From: Sclerotiophoma versabilis
Taxonomy: Eukaryota > Ascomycota > Dothideomycetes > Pleosporales > Didymellaceae
Assembly: GCA_012274445.1 (NCBI GenBank)
Contig: JAAROD010000014.1
Location: 489,001 to 553,000, forward strand
Length of the DNA: 64,000 nucleotides
Reading direction: 5' to 3'
Positions 1 to 11,799 of this stretch are shown here, one piece after another. A program made the position numbers and the translations under genes. Numbering within the stretch: position 1 is the first letter of the stretch; each line of letters begins with the position of its first letter. A model generated the notes under the pieces. That model ran no database searches and was not told the DNA's origin. It saw only the letters and a program-made list of their open reading frames with translations.

Positions 1-828
1 CTTCTGGTACCAAGAACGGTGATTACTGAACATGGACGCCAGGAAGATCCCCGTCTTTCGGCGCCACCAAGGCGATCATCCGAGGAGGGAATCAACAGTT
101 TGGAGGTCGAGTTGCCCGATACGGCATGTTGCGACCGCAACACGCAAGGTCAGAAGTCGTGAACCAAGATCTGTTGTGCGGGGACCATGGAACGGTGTGA
201 CGATGATGCTGCGTTGGTGCTTAGTGTGGGGTGGGACGGTCTTGTGTAGTCAGCCAAAGTTGCTGCAAGGCTGGCGAGACGTCAGGCATGGTGACAGCCT
301 TGCGAAAGGTCAAGGTTGGCGTGATGACCGTCAGCAGGTGGAGAAGATGCCGTCGGAGCCGTGGGCCGTCGAATGAACGACGTTGCCGTTGGGCGCACTT
401 GCTGGCTTCGTTGAAGACGATTGCCAAACTTCGAAGAGAAGAGACACACACGGGGGGGGGGGGGGGGGCACGAAAAGGCAGGCCGCAGGTCGAGAGCCAG
501 GCGTCAAGCCAGGCCAACAGTGCAGACAGCAAGGCTGTTGGTGCTTGTTGAACATGTTCGCAGGTCCAGGCGGGCCGGTGGGTGGATGATTGGCGCAGGG
601 GCACGAGCGGCATGACGAGAGACGGCTCCTTTTGAGGGAACGGCGCCCAGAAAGCTGCCATCCTGCTTTCCCAGGTTCCAGGCAGTCGACGCCTGCAGCG
701 CTGCAGCCGCCTCTCCTTAGCTGATACATTCCTACCTTAATGTCTAGTGTGTAACATAGTCTGACCTCCGGCGTGGTGTGTGTGAGCGCTCTGAACCCCC
801 GCGGCGAAACACCGACAGCAGAGGTCCA
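1..828. other. Gene-free leader region with a 17-G tract
   Basis: I see no convincing gene here. Open frames on both strands are short or lack protein-like composition. The clearest feature is an uninterrupted run of 17 G at 452-468, just after a CA-rich stretch. The last part is presumably promoter and 5' leader of the SPO71-like gene that starts at 829. Confidence 0.5.
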
Positions 829-3800
829 ATGCCCGGCCTCGGGCAGGCGCCGCATTCCTGGCACCAGCAGCCCGACATAGGAAACCTGCCGCCCGATTCC
901 TTCACGGCACAGAAGCTGGTACGCGGCAGCATCTCCCGCACGGTGCGCAGCAGCTGACACGCGCAGCAACACGCAACCCCCGAGCATCTCTACCTCACCT
1001 CGAGGCGCTTCTTCATCGGCCCCGTCCCCGTACGCCGCCCCGTCCCTGCTGACGTCCACCGCTCACGATAGCTCCAGACAGCATGGCTGAGCAAGCACCG
1101 CCGCGACTGGTACAAGCACCATCTGCGCATCAACTACTCGTCTCGCGCCGCGACCTTCTCGTCCGACCCCCGCGAAGCCCGCCAACGACGCCTGAGCGGA
1201 GCCGAGGGGCCCAGCTCTTCAGCCCTCTTCCAGCACAGCCTGCCCCAGCCTGAAGCCCTTGACGCCGAGGAAGACGAAGACGAGGGTGAGGATGAGCAAG
1301 GCACGCACGACGCAGAGGCCAGCCGTGCCAATGGCAACTCTGCGAGCTCCAGCACGCCGCCAGCTCTGCCCATTCCTCGAAGCACAGCGCAGAAGGAAGA
1401 GGTCATAGCAGGCAGCGAGAACGAAGAGTTTGTGGACGCGCATTCCGAGCCCGAGGATGTCGATGACGAGGACCTGCATGTCTATACACACCAGGAGGAG
1501 GAATTCGATCCTGCGAAGCCGCCGCTACCACACCGATCGAGCACCAAGTCCTTCGTCACTGCATCCTCCATGCCTGACACGGCAGACGGTGACAACGAGG
1601 TCGAGTCAGAGGACGACGACGCCGAGACACCACGTGCGGAGGAGCCAGCGCAGCCTCAGCTCAACGGTCTGCAGGTGCCTGCTGATAAGGAAGGACCAGA
1701 GCGCAGCAAATCTCTGGGCAAGCAGCCATTGTCTGCAGTGACAAGCCATGCGGCAGCGGCATCTACTACAGGAGGACCACCCTCGGTAGATGCCGACTCC
1801 ACCTCGTCTCTGCTGCGAAAAGCTGACTTGCACAAGGCAAAGGCACCGGCACCGGCACCTGCTGATGCTGAGGTCCCTGCCTCCCCTCCCCCCAAGGGCA
1901 TTCTCGCCAGAGCCAAGAAACGATCCACGATGGGCTTGTTCAAGCCAGACACCTCGAACGATGCAGACCAACCTGCTCAAGACCTGGCCCGGAAGGGCTC
2001 GCATCTGCGCAACCTGGTCAAGTTCGACATACCGGTGGACTCGAAGCGACAAGCAGTACACTTCAAGGCCAAGAAAGCGCAAATGACCATCCAGCGGGCG
2101 GGCACGAAACTTCGACGGAAGCCTATCAAAGACGGCCTAGTGGTGAAGATGGAGCGTATGCTTGTACGCGTCGATGCTGCAGATGAGGTCCCAGACGACT
2201 TTGACGAAAACGTCAATCAGCGAGTTGTCTCCAGGGTCAAGGAAAAATGGCGAGAGTATATGATAGTCTGTAGGCACAGTCACACTGACCATGCTGACTT
2301 CCTGTTGCAGCTGTATCAAACTCGTGTAAGAATCACGATTCAGGCTACCCTTATATTCTAGCTAACCTTCGCAGGTCATTCCCGAGATCGAACAGGCTGG
2401 TGCAGGCAAGCGTGCAGCATACGAGATACCTCTTGGCCGCAAGACGAGCAAGGTCAACTTGTATTCAACCCTTGATAAATCTATCGTAGTTTCGATGCCT
2501 GGGCCTAAGGGGGCCTTGGTCTTTATCATGCAAGTCAGAACCGCTTCCAACGCCGTCGAATGGTATACGTTTTTGCGGAACATCCTTGGATGGCGCCGCG
2601 CTTCTGAACTGCAGATCAACATCCCAGACATGAGTCTCAGTGTGCGGATTGCCAACCCTTTCGAAAAGCTGGAGGCTTCGCAGAGGCAAGTGCAGGACGC
2701 GGACGACACTGAGGAGGCCATCTTAAAGACTATGCAGGAGGAGCAAGCCGTTGCGCAAGCACTCGTTCGGCAATGTCTTGACCAGTTGGAAGATGCGCCT
2801 GAGTGGGCAACCGTGTTGGAAGCGTGGACGAAGGAGCAGAGAATAGGGCTCGCGTGGAAGCGGTATGACCGACTGGAATGGATCCACGGAGCGAATGAGC
2901 GTAAGATGTACGGCACCATCGCTATGCTCAAGTCGCACGATCTTGAACTGCGACCGAAGACGCATTATCCTACGACCGCCATCACTCGCAAGAAGCAGAA
3001 GACCTTGACTGAACCCGTTCCTGTGGAAGGCTTTCTTATCAGGTTGACCGGACAGCGAGGACGGGCGAAACGTATGGGACTCATGTACCACAAGCAGCTG
3101 TACTTCGCCAGCCACGATCAGTATCTTGTGTTTTCGCGACCTACGAAAGCCACTCCACCTCCTCCACCCAGGCTTCCTACGTCCAACAACTCGGCTGTCC
3201 CCACATCGCAGGCGATACAGGACAAGACGCCGGATAACTGGGCAGTCAACCCGTACCCTGTGCAGGACAAGCAAATCGAATGGTTGAGGGAAGGCCACTC
3301 CGGCACACCCGAAACTAGGAGACTACATGATGAGGATGCGGCTGATGAGTTCGAGCGCAAAGAACACAACCTGCTCAACTGTGACGGGTACATCAACATG
3401 GCCGATATCGTCAAGGTCCGTAAGGCGATACTAGGCGCCAGCCCTGTTGATGAACAACTCGAGGATGGATCCGATGTGGACTTTGACGAGGACGTTGACA
3501 TGGACGATTCTAGGGACGAAGATGGCGCTACGAGTGATATCGATCTAGACCGCACCTTTGAGCTGGTCATGAAGAATGGCCTGATCATTCGCCTCCAAGC
3601 TGCTGATAAAGCACGCCGAAAGGAATGGATCAAGCATATCCGCGCCCTTGCAAAGTACTGGAAACACCGTACAGCATCTGATATTACCCTCTACAAGCTA
3701 ACGCGCAGCCGCAACCTCAGCGCACTCAACATCGACGAAGAGGGCGAAGCACATATCGGCCAGTTTGCGCGCAAGTGGGAAGTAACCCAGTCCTTTGCCT

Positions 3801-4423
3801 CGCCTCAACTCTACAATATGTGCGGCATTGCCTGTTGCCGCAGCATCCACATGTCCGGCATGCTATACCGTAAACCCCGCATTCATGCACCTTTCACACG
3901 CTGCAGCGTCATCCTCGCTGCCGGCACACTGCTCATCTTCCGCGATGTCCTGCGTAGCCGCGTTGGCAAACAACTCTCCCACATCCACCATGAACGCATC
4001 GCCAACCTCGACTTGCGAGACTGCTACATCTACTCCGGTCTCCTCACTGAATCCGATCTTCTCTACCAAAACCAGACTTTCGATGCTAATAAACCCGGTC
4101 ATCACGCCCTGCCACGCATTTACCTTGAAGACGGCTGGACGAGCACAGACGAGGATGTTATGACTACCTTTGTGATCTGGCACGGCAAAGCGAAGAGCTG
4201 GTTCCGCGCCGAGGAAGGGGCTGGCGGTGCGGGCGAGCAGGAGCGCAAGGAGGGCAAGAGGACAAAGCTCAAGAGGGTGGCAAAGCTGGGGAGCAAGGGA
4301 AGGAGTGTGGTGTTCCGCGCGAGGAGCAGGGCAGAGAGGGACCATTGGGTGCTTGCTATCCAAAACGAGATTGAGAGGGTGCAGGACCGGGAGAGCGACT
4401 TCAGAATTCAAGAGACGGTTTAG
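829..4423 (+). CDS. SPO71: SPO71-like protein with multiple PH domains
   Basis: The product resembles the fungal Spo71/Mug56 family, PH-domain proteins that work at the prospore membrane during sporulation. I read exons 829-918, 967-1029, 1078-2325 and 2375-4423, giving 1149 aa; budding-yeast Spo71 is of similar size. The first two introns are 48 nt each and contain in-frame stops, so they must be removed; together they restore the family's N-terminal block FFIGPVP followed by AWLSKHRRDWYK. The third intron (49 nt) joins LLQLYQTR to VIPEIEQ. PH-like folds lie at about residues 400-540 (ending EWYTFLRNILG), 680-900 (KEWIKHIRALAKYW) and 960-1140 (RDHWVLAIQNEIER). Residues 95-280 are acidic, low-complexity and probably disordered. 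The start is the first in-frame ATG after upstream stops; it is the least certain boundary. It converges with the GPI protein downstream. Confidence 0.85.
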
Positions 4424-5202
4424 GGGAGTCAGTAATAGGCGGATGGGGATAAGGCTTAGAACGAAGTGGATTTTCGGGTTACAGGGCGTGATGAGGTGGT
4501 TGATATTCTGCTTCGGGTGTGCATTGATAGCATTGCATTCTGGTTCTTGGCTAAATACATACTCGTAATACCATATATCGCCTTTCGACATTCATCCTGC
4601 CAACTCTTCTCCTTGTCAAGACTCCATGCTGCTGCTACTCGGTTCTCAACCCTTTTCTTTTTTTTTTTTTCTTCTCTTCAATCGGTCTTGTGCCTCCCTC
4701 CCACTCCGACACTTTCGCCAAACGCTGCAATACCTTCTTCAAAACACGCAAGCCCACCGTCTCTCTACACCCGCCATGCTACGAGGTCAAACCACAAGGA
4801 GTATAATGGCGTTGAGAGCGAATAAATATGAAACGGTCGGGGAGGGGAGCTGCTATGATATCTCGCATTGATATGGGGAGGTGGATGTAGTCGAGAATAT
4901 ATATTGCATTGCATCATGTCACGTCGCACCAAATTACAGGATGAGCACCGGCACGAGCACGAGCACGAGCACGAGTGCGAGTACGAATAGTTGGTTGTGT
5001 TCATTGTCGTTTGCTACTGATAGCTGAGTATAAAGTAGACTCTTGACAACCACGTCGTTGTCGGGTATGTGTCTGGCATTGCAATGCCTTGGATGAGAGC
5101 ACTGGTGGCTGAAGCCCTGGTGCTTGGAGAGAGAAATGCACTGGAATGCGTATCGTGCGCGACGTCCTCGTACATGCTCCTTCACAGAGCAATGAAGTGC
5201 AC
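4424..5202. other. Intergenic region between convergent genes, with microsatellites
   Basis: Shared 3' space of the SPO71-like gene and the minus-strand GPI-type gene. It holds a long pyrimidine tract at about 4650-4682 and a (GAGCAC)-type hexamer repeat at about 4942-4985. No gene is supported. Confidence 0.6.
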
Positions 5203-5799
5203 CTACAACAGCGCCATCAGGCCTGCAACTGCGCCTATGCCGAGCACGGCGTTGCTAGCGATCTTGCCAGCGCCGTTGACCGGCACCTCACTGGCGCTTG
5301 CAGATGTGGACGCAGTGGAAGATGCCTTGTCCTCGGACGTAGTAGCCGCGGTCTTGGAGGACGGGGCTGTGATGCTAACAACAACAGTCGAGCTGCTGTT
5401 GGCATAGTGACTGGTGGGGATCTCGAGCGCAGTGCCGTTCTGCGGGAAGATGACGCGGGTCGTGCTACCCTCCCAGAGAGTGACGGGGATGAGGGTCTGG
5501 TTGCCGGTCACGTACAGAGAGGGCGTGATCGCGGCAGGAGGTGCAGAGTCTGAGCATGAGCTGCTCACGGCTAGGGTATTGTTTCTGCTGGCCGGAACGC
5601 TGGCTACAGGTGCGCTGGTGACGGTGGCCGCGGACGTAACGTAGTAGGTGGAAGTATCGTAGACGGTGGTGGTGTCGACATCAGATGCAACGGTGGTGCC
5701 AGGTGCGAAGCCGGGAATCTCGAAGGAGGTGGGCGTGCTGGTAGACACGGTAGCCATGAGGATGCTGCTAATGCAGGCAGTGGTCTTGAGGAAATGCAT
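5203..5799 (-). CDS. Ser/Thr-rich secreted protein with GPI-anchor-like C-terminus
   Basis: This single-exon gene encodes 198 aa. It starts with a hydrophobic signal-peptide-like segment (MHFLKTTACISSILMA). The rest is rich in Ser, Thr, Ala and Val, with N-glycosylation sequons such as NNT, NQT, NGT and NSS. A Ser/Ala-rich spacer at about 145-170 precedes a hydrophobic tail (VLGIGAVAGLMALL) with small residues (NGAG) before it, as expected for GPI attachment. I infer a cell-surface or wall mannoprotein. No catalytic motif is visible, and proteins of this type evolve too fast to name. A transcribed pseudogene is unlikely because the frame is open throughout. Confidence 0.7.
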   Translation of the reverse strand: MHFLKTTACISSILMATVSTSTPTSFEIPGFAPGTTVASDVDTTTVYDTSTYYVTSAATVTSAPVASVPASRNNTLAVSSSCSDSAPPAAITPSLYVTGNQTLIPVTLWEGSTTRVIFPQNGTALEIPTSHYANSSSTVVVSITAPSSKTAATTSEDKASSTASTSASASEVPVNGAGKIASNAVLGIGAVAGLMALL

Positions 5800-7040
5800 G
5801 GTGAAGGTGTAGTGCTGTCAAGCTCACGGTTACGGCTGGTCAGGATTGAGTGGGGTCAAAAGAATGTAGGTCGCGCGGTGAGGGGCAGCAGTGAGGTGGA
5901 GAAGGTGAGTCTTTTGTAGGTGACGTGACGGTGTGTGCCAAGAGGACGCGATGCTGGAGTGGGAAATAGGACAACCGGCGGCCGATAGTCTCACTTTCAC
6001 TCTAGGTGAAGCAGAGCAGAATGTGGCCTATTAGCGTGCACTAAATGTTCTCGAAGGTGCTGCAGTAGGTGAGCTGATGAGATGAAGTCTCTTTACTTTC
6101 ACCGCCTCTAGAGGTGTTGCAAAGTCTAGATTGCAGTCCCTGCTAACTCGCAGGTGTGGTCAGGCTGAAGAGCTATGTTTAACCAAGACAATAGGCAGAA
6201 AGCCTGCAATCTAAGACTCGCTCCACCTCTTTTCGAACACCTCTTAAAGACAGTGGCATTAATGAGTGAAGACCAATGAATGATGAAGTGCTAATGAGGG
6301 ACACAATCACGCCAATACGAGGGGCTGCAAACTGACAGCGGAACAGAAGAGATCATATATTTCATGCTCGATGATTCAAAGATGTTTGGAGGCCCATCAG
6401 CTGATAATCATGATTGAAAAGGGTATGTGAAAGATAGCTAGCGACAATCAGGATGCTTGAAGGACAAACTTAACGAGAAAATCTGGCCTGAGACCACGAC
6501 ACAGAACTGTTGACTTACCAAACCCCTCTACCTTCGTTCACAGACCGTGAATCGTTTAAGCTGTAGGGTAGATTTGTGATGAACTGCTTGAGATGACACT
6601 TGAACTCATGTCACTGACCTTTGACCTACAGTTCTGAAGCTGATGGCTACCATGAGAATTTCATGTCGATGGCGACATGAACATTAAGGATGAAATGCAA
6701 AGGTGGACGCTGGGCATGAAGTTGGAGTTCGAAAGGAGCGATACCGAAAGGCGGCAAGTGGGAGAAGTCTTGGCAGTCTTTCGCCGCAGCCGCCCCGCGC
6801 TGGATTTCGATGTGGGCAAATTGAGTCACTGGACAACTCGCAACGCCCGACGCACGACGCAGCAACGGATAAACCTTTGCCGCCGACAAACCCCACCGGT
6901 CGCCTGCAGCGTAGAGCCTCACGACCCTTTCGCTTCTACGGACGTATACGAGAAGACCACCCCCCACCGACCCCACGAGCGAACAGTCGAGCGACGCCGC
7001 TACACCTCTCTCCAGAAGATTAGCAGGAAAAACACACATC
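5800..7040. other. Gene-free region upstream of eIF2 alpha
   Basis: About 1.2 kb between the divergently transcribed GPI-type gene and the eIF2 alpha gene. It must contain both promoters. I see no supported coding exon or structural RNA; the open frames at 6650-7200 have no matching splice structure. Confidence 0.5.
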
Positions 7041-8133
7041 ATGTCTCTCACAAATTGCCGGTTCTACGAGGAGAAGTACCCGGAGGTGGAGAGCTTCGTT
7101 ATGGTCAACGTCAAGCAGATCGCAGAGATGGGCGCATACGTCAAGCTGCTCGAGTATGGTGGGTGCAGCGCTCAACGCTGGATGTTGCCAGACACTGACT
7201 TGCGCAGACAACATTGACGGCATGATTCTGCTCTCCGAACTGTCGCGCAGACGTATTCGATCCATCCAGAAGCTGATTCGTGTCGGCCGCAACGAGGTTG
7301 TCGTTGTGCTCCGTGTCGACAAGGACAAAGGTTACATTGATTTGTCGAAGCGTCGTGTGTCGCCCGAAGACATTGTCAAGTGCGAGGAGCGCTACAACAA
7401 GTCGAAGATGGTCCACAGCATCATGCGCCACGTCGCCGAGAAGACGCAGACACCCATCGAGGAGCTCTACCAGACAATTGGATGGCCGCTGAACAAGAAG
7501 TACGGTCACTCGATCGACGCCTTCAAGCTTAGCATTACCAACCCCGAGGTCTGGAACGACGTTACGTTCCCCAACGATGTCGTCAAGGAGGAGCTCCAGA
7601 GCTACATCGGCAAGAGGCTGACACCCCAGCCCACCAAGGTGCGATCGGACATCGAGGGTAAGGACTTTTCTTGGAAGGGCCGAAGATTGCTTGCTAACTT
7701 GTGCAGTCACTTGCTTCGGCTACGAGGGTATCGACGCTGTCAAGGAGGCCCTGCGCACCGCCGAGGCCAAGAACACCCCCGACAACCAGGTCAAGGTCAA
7801 GCTTGTGTCGCCTCCTCTTTACGGTACGTTTGTAGTCGCCTTTTTCTGCAAAAACTACTGCTAACGACTACAGTCCTTACCTCGCAGTGCCTCGACAAGA
7901 GCGTCGGTATCTCGACCCTTGAGCAGTCAATCGAAGACATCAAGGCGAGCATCACAAAAGCGGGTGGCGACTGCCAAGTCAAGATGGCACCCCGTGCCGT
8001 TACTGAGAATGACGATGCCGAGCTTGCAGCGCTCATGGAGAAGCGTGAGCGCGAGAACCAGCAGGTCAGCGGTGACGAGGACGAGAGCTCGAGCGACGAG
8101 GGCGAGGTTGGCGCGGCAGCTGCTGACGCCTAG
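7041..8133 (+). CDS. SUI2: Translation initiation factor eIF2 subunit alpha
   Basis: The alpha subunit of eIF2 helps deliver initiator tRNA to the small ribosomal subunit and is the target of stress kinases such as Gcn2. Exons are 7041-7158, 7208-7657, 7707-7823 and 7874-8133 (introns 49, 49 and 50 nt, all phase 1), giving 314 aa, normal for fungi. The S1 RNA-binding domain spans about residues 15-90. The kinase-target loop LLSELSRRRIRSI is intact; its Ser is residue 52 counting Met (Ser51 in conventional numbering). A helical domain follows, then an alpha/beta domain ending near 270. The acidic, Ser-rich tail (DEDESSSDEGE) is a typical CK2-like substrate. The start ATG follows CACATC and opens the canonical MSLTNCRFYE terminus. 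Confidence 0.97.
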
Positions 8134-8615
8134 ACGACTTTTGCATGTTGAACGATTATGATGGGACATGGTCAAAAGTGGATACCGGCGTTTGGGGCTC
8201 GACTACCATTCCTCGAGCATGTACGCTGCATATTTGACATGTATAGCATTTCCATTCTGGATGGGTGTCGAATTGTACGCCCTAGACCTTCAATGATAAA
8301 GAGTCCAATCCAGAAGACTACAGTCACATGCTCAGAAATGTTGATGGACCTGGAACAAATGTAATGGTCCAAGCTCCGATGACGACGATCGCTGAGTGAC
8401 AGCTAGGCCAACCTTGACGGGCTAACCAACTTTCTGCGCGCAACCGCCAACAAAGACGAAGGCGCTCTCAATTCTCCTCTTAGACCCACTGCTCGTGTCG
8501 CGTGATTCCCCTCTACCTCCGAACCTCTTCAACGACTAGTTGGAGTAGGTGTGCTGCAGATACTCGCCTTCGCAGCTGTTGCATCCCCGCAGCTACACCA
8601 AGTATCTCCGCAACG
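8134..8615. other. Short intergenic region
   Basis: Between eIF2 alpha and the YVC1-like gene, which are in tandem on the plus strand. It holds the 3' UTR of the first and the promoter of the second. I see nothing else. Confidence 0.5.
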
Positions 8616-10830
8616 ATGCCGAGGTGGAATGATCTCTTCAATTCCGAAGGGCAGGAAGGGCGAATCAGGCTGGAAGATGGGGCCAATACGCGTTAGTAAA
8701 ACTATGTTCAAACGTCTAGCACGCACGCTGACTGCTGCTAGTTCTGCCCACACGTCGTGAGCACGTACACCCACCCCCGATCGATCCCAAAGAAGTCACC
8801 AAGATCTGCCTACGTTTGAAGCACCAGATCGAACAAGTCATTCCCTACGAGATCGAGGAAGAGAAGGTCACAAAGGCGAACAGCCCCATCATCACGACAG
8901 CTGTACTGGACACGGCGAACAAAGCCGGTGGTGAGGACAAGACGGCATGTGTTGTATACTGCCTTTTGATTGTAAAGAAGTGGTTCCAGGTATGCAGGCC
9001 AAGGGCAATAAGCTAGTCACACGTGCTGACTTTGGCAGAAACAAGCTACCGCCGAGCTGTGGGATGCTGATCTGCATGATGTACGCGCCGTTGCTGCCGA
9101 GATGATGGCCAAGCGTATCATCGAAGCTGAGGAGGATATGGACTACCTCTTCGAAGAGGTCCTGCTTAAGCGGTACTCCATTCTTGTTGACGGCGAGCCC
9201 AATGAGCCTGCCAACGCCGTCGAGAAGGCTGTCGATCTACACGCCGTGACTGTCATCGGTTCTTCTGGATACCAAAAGTGCATATCTTATCTGTGGCGCG
9301 GTTGGATTGTTCAGGATGACGAGGACCCAACTCGCTTCGTCCAGTTTGAGAACAAGACGAACACGAACCTGTGGGCTCATCTTGACCCGGATCGTATGCG
9401 CGTCCCGCGCTACCAGAACTGGGTGCAGATCATCTTCTCGCTTGTCTACCTGGGCCTATTCACTGGCGCCATCAATACCATCAACGCCGATGCTGATCTG
9501 GATGTCGTAGAAGGTTTGCTCTACCTCTTCACTCTAGGCTTCATCTGCGACGAGGCAAACAAGTTTTGGAAGGTCGGCCGCTTCTATATCTCCTTCTGGA
9601 ACATGTTCAACAGTACCTTGTACGCCCTCCTCACAGTATCCTTCGTTTTCCGCATGGTAGCGATCAGCCATGCTCCTGACGAGAACAATGAAAACGGCAA
9701 CCCGCGCGGCAAGTATAACGAGCTTGGGTACAATTTCCTTGCTTTCACAGCGCCAATGTTTTGGATGCGTCTGTTGCTCTACTTTGACACCTTCCGTTTC
9801 TTCGGCGCCATGCTTGTCGTGCTCAAAGTTATGTTTCGCGAGTCCCTCATTTTCTTTCTGCTCCTCTTCGTCGTGCTAGTCGGCTTCCTGCAGGCGTTCA
9901 TGGGTCTCGACATCGCGGAAGACCAAGTCATGGACGACATCGGTTTCGTCATGCAAGCCATGCTCAACGCAATCATGCAATCTCCCGAGTTCGAAGGGTT
10001 TGACAACTTTGCTGTAAGCTTACCCTATTCTCCACCCCCCCTGATCATCCTTTGATGCTAATGCAAGCTTAGCCGCCCTTCGGCCTCATCCTCTACTATA
10101 TCTTTACGTTCGTCGTCATGGTCATCTTACTGAACATTCTCATTGCGCTCTACAACTCCGCCTACGAAGACATAACCGGCAACGCGACCGACGAGTACAT
10201 GGCGCTCTTCTCCCAGAAAACCATGCAGTTCGTCCGCGCCCCTGACGAAAACGTCTTCATTGCGCCCTTCAACCTAATCGAGATGCTCTTCCTCATCTTG
10301 CCGTTCGAGTGGTGGATGGACGACAAGCGATACGACCACCTCAACGACTGTGTCATGGCCGTGCTGTATTCGCCGCTGCTAGTGGTAACCGCTTTTCTGG
10401 AGCAGCGGGAGGCGAGGGTCGTGAGGAATAACAGGAAGAGGGGTGAGGCAGATGAGGATGTGACGCATGAGTGGGAGCAGGTGCTTCACGAGTGCGACTT
10501 TGAAGCTGATGGGTGGGATAAGAAGGTCCAGTCCACCAAACCCAATGTGGAGTTCGACACTGCGGTCTTGGAAGTTAAGAAGCTGCAGAACGAGGTGGCA
10601 GAGATGAAGCAACTCCTTCTGAAACTGACCGAGAAGAGTGATAGTTGGGGCAACGATACGCTGGGTGGTAGTAAGTTCGATAAGTTGGGGCATAGCAGTG
10701 GGAGCGTGAGAGATGAGTAAGTCTCATGGTTTTCCATGTCATGAGGGTGAGATTGACGTACGATAGGCAAGGGAAGAGTGAATTCGGAGGAACGCAGGCA
10801 ACCGAAGGAAGCGACTGGCATTCAGACTGA
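8616..10830 (+). CDS. YVC1: YVC1-like vacuolar TRP cation channel
   Basis: The product resembles fungal Yvc1, a TRP-family channel that releases Ca2+ from the vacuole. Exons are 8616-8691, 8742-8989, 9039-10013, 10073-10716 and 10767-10830, giving 668 aa. Cytosolic N-terminal helices come first, then hydrophobic segments near WVQIIFSLVYLGLF, VEGLLYLFTLGFI and SFWNMFNSTLYALLTVSFVF, then a long S4-S5-like stretch ending LLLFVVLVGFLQAFMG. A pore-loop region (QAMLNAIMQSPEFEGFDNFA) precedes the last helix (ILYYIFTFVVMVILLNILIA). The C-terminus has an acidic and coiled-coil part (EVKKLQNEVAEMKQLLLK). The last intron is inferred: its GTAAGT donor overlaps the TAA at 10718-10720, and removing 50 nt adds about 20 residues. 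Without it the protein ends at 10720. Start choice rests on the splice-compatible 25-codon first exon. Confidence 0.88.
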
Positions 10831-11799
10831 GCGTGGTAAATGTGCCCGAAGACTCACACATACTGAAGGTATCTGTAGCGTTGTATGCGCCTCCCTGTAC
10901 ATATGGCCCAAAACCCTGTCGTTGCTCTCTCGTATACAGCTCCTTATTTCGTGTGAAGACAGGTGTTGCAGTAAGCTTGGTATGTTACGCACGCTGGCAT
11001 TGCTTACTGCGCGTAAGATGTGCTGTAGCCTTGTCTAAGAGTGCCGTCAATGATTGGATAAACGATGAAACGACGCTATACCCTATTACTTACGCAAGCT
11101 TGCGTAGATAGATAGGCCTAGCGCTTTCCTAATCAGTGATTCCGCGTCGTGCCACAACGCACGTCCAGATGCACAATCCAGGCGCTAGTATCTTTTTATC
11201 CAGATAAAGGGTGCGTTTGTAGGAATTTTGGCTTAGCGAACTAATGAGTAGTAGAATCGAGGTGCTAGTCCCTTTTCGTCCAGAACTCACTTCGAGGTAT
11301 TTTGGCTTAGCGTTCTCCTGAAAAGTACTTGCACATAATGTCGGTCTGCAATTGTGCTTTTGCTTCCCTTGGCCAACCATCTACTGCATCTTTACGGTCA
11401 CCACGATTCTTGAATTACTAAACTGTTGGAAGCCCGTGCGTTCCCAGTATGTCCTCTCCGGAAGTATTTGACATTCAAGGCCCACGGGTGTCCAGGTGCT
11501 GGCAGCATGAGCATCTAGGTAGACCTCTTCTACCCCTACTTAGAACACAACGTACTTGATATCTTGTCCCCATCAGCATTGCTTTCATGAAGTCTCGTCA
11601 ATCCACATCATCGACCACGAATATCACGGAATTGTTCAGTTTCACGCATTATTCACCCATACTAGGGCGCTACGCTTGATCGATTGTAAGATCTTCACAA
11701 TCTCCGTCGCCATCCATTGCCATGACATTCTTGTCCTAATCAGAGACTAACCAACATGAGGAATGTCCTTCCAGTACTGCTGTACTTCTTGGAACCGAC
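10831..11799. other. Gene-poor region with palindrome and direct repeats
   Basis: No gene is supported. A perfect 16-bp palindrome (TACGCAAGCTTGCGTA) sits at 11091-11106. Two imperfect direct repeats, about 11180-11238 and 11260-11312, share GCTAGT near their starts, a T-rich stretch ending TCCAG, and the end TTTTGGCTTAGCG. Confidence 0.5.

Noticed and set aside
331..1059. A 242-codon open frame on the minus strand near the left edge
   Set aside because: It overlaps the first exons of the SPO71-like gene, whose spliced reading matches a known family, and its own translation is low in complexity.
2270..2310. A possible extra intron before LYQTR in the SPO71-like gene
   Set aside because: Reading straight through gives the family-typical EYMIVCRHS...LLQLYQTR, so no intron is needed.
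7141..7710. A 189-codon minus-strand frame
   Set aside because: Antisense to eIF2 alpha exon 2; codon-bias artefact.
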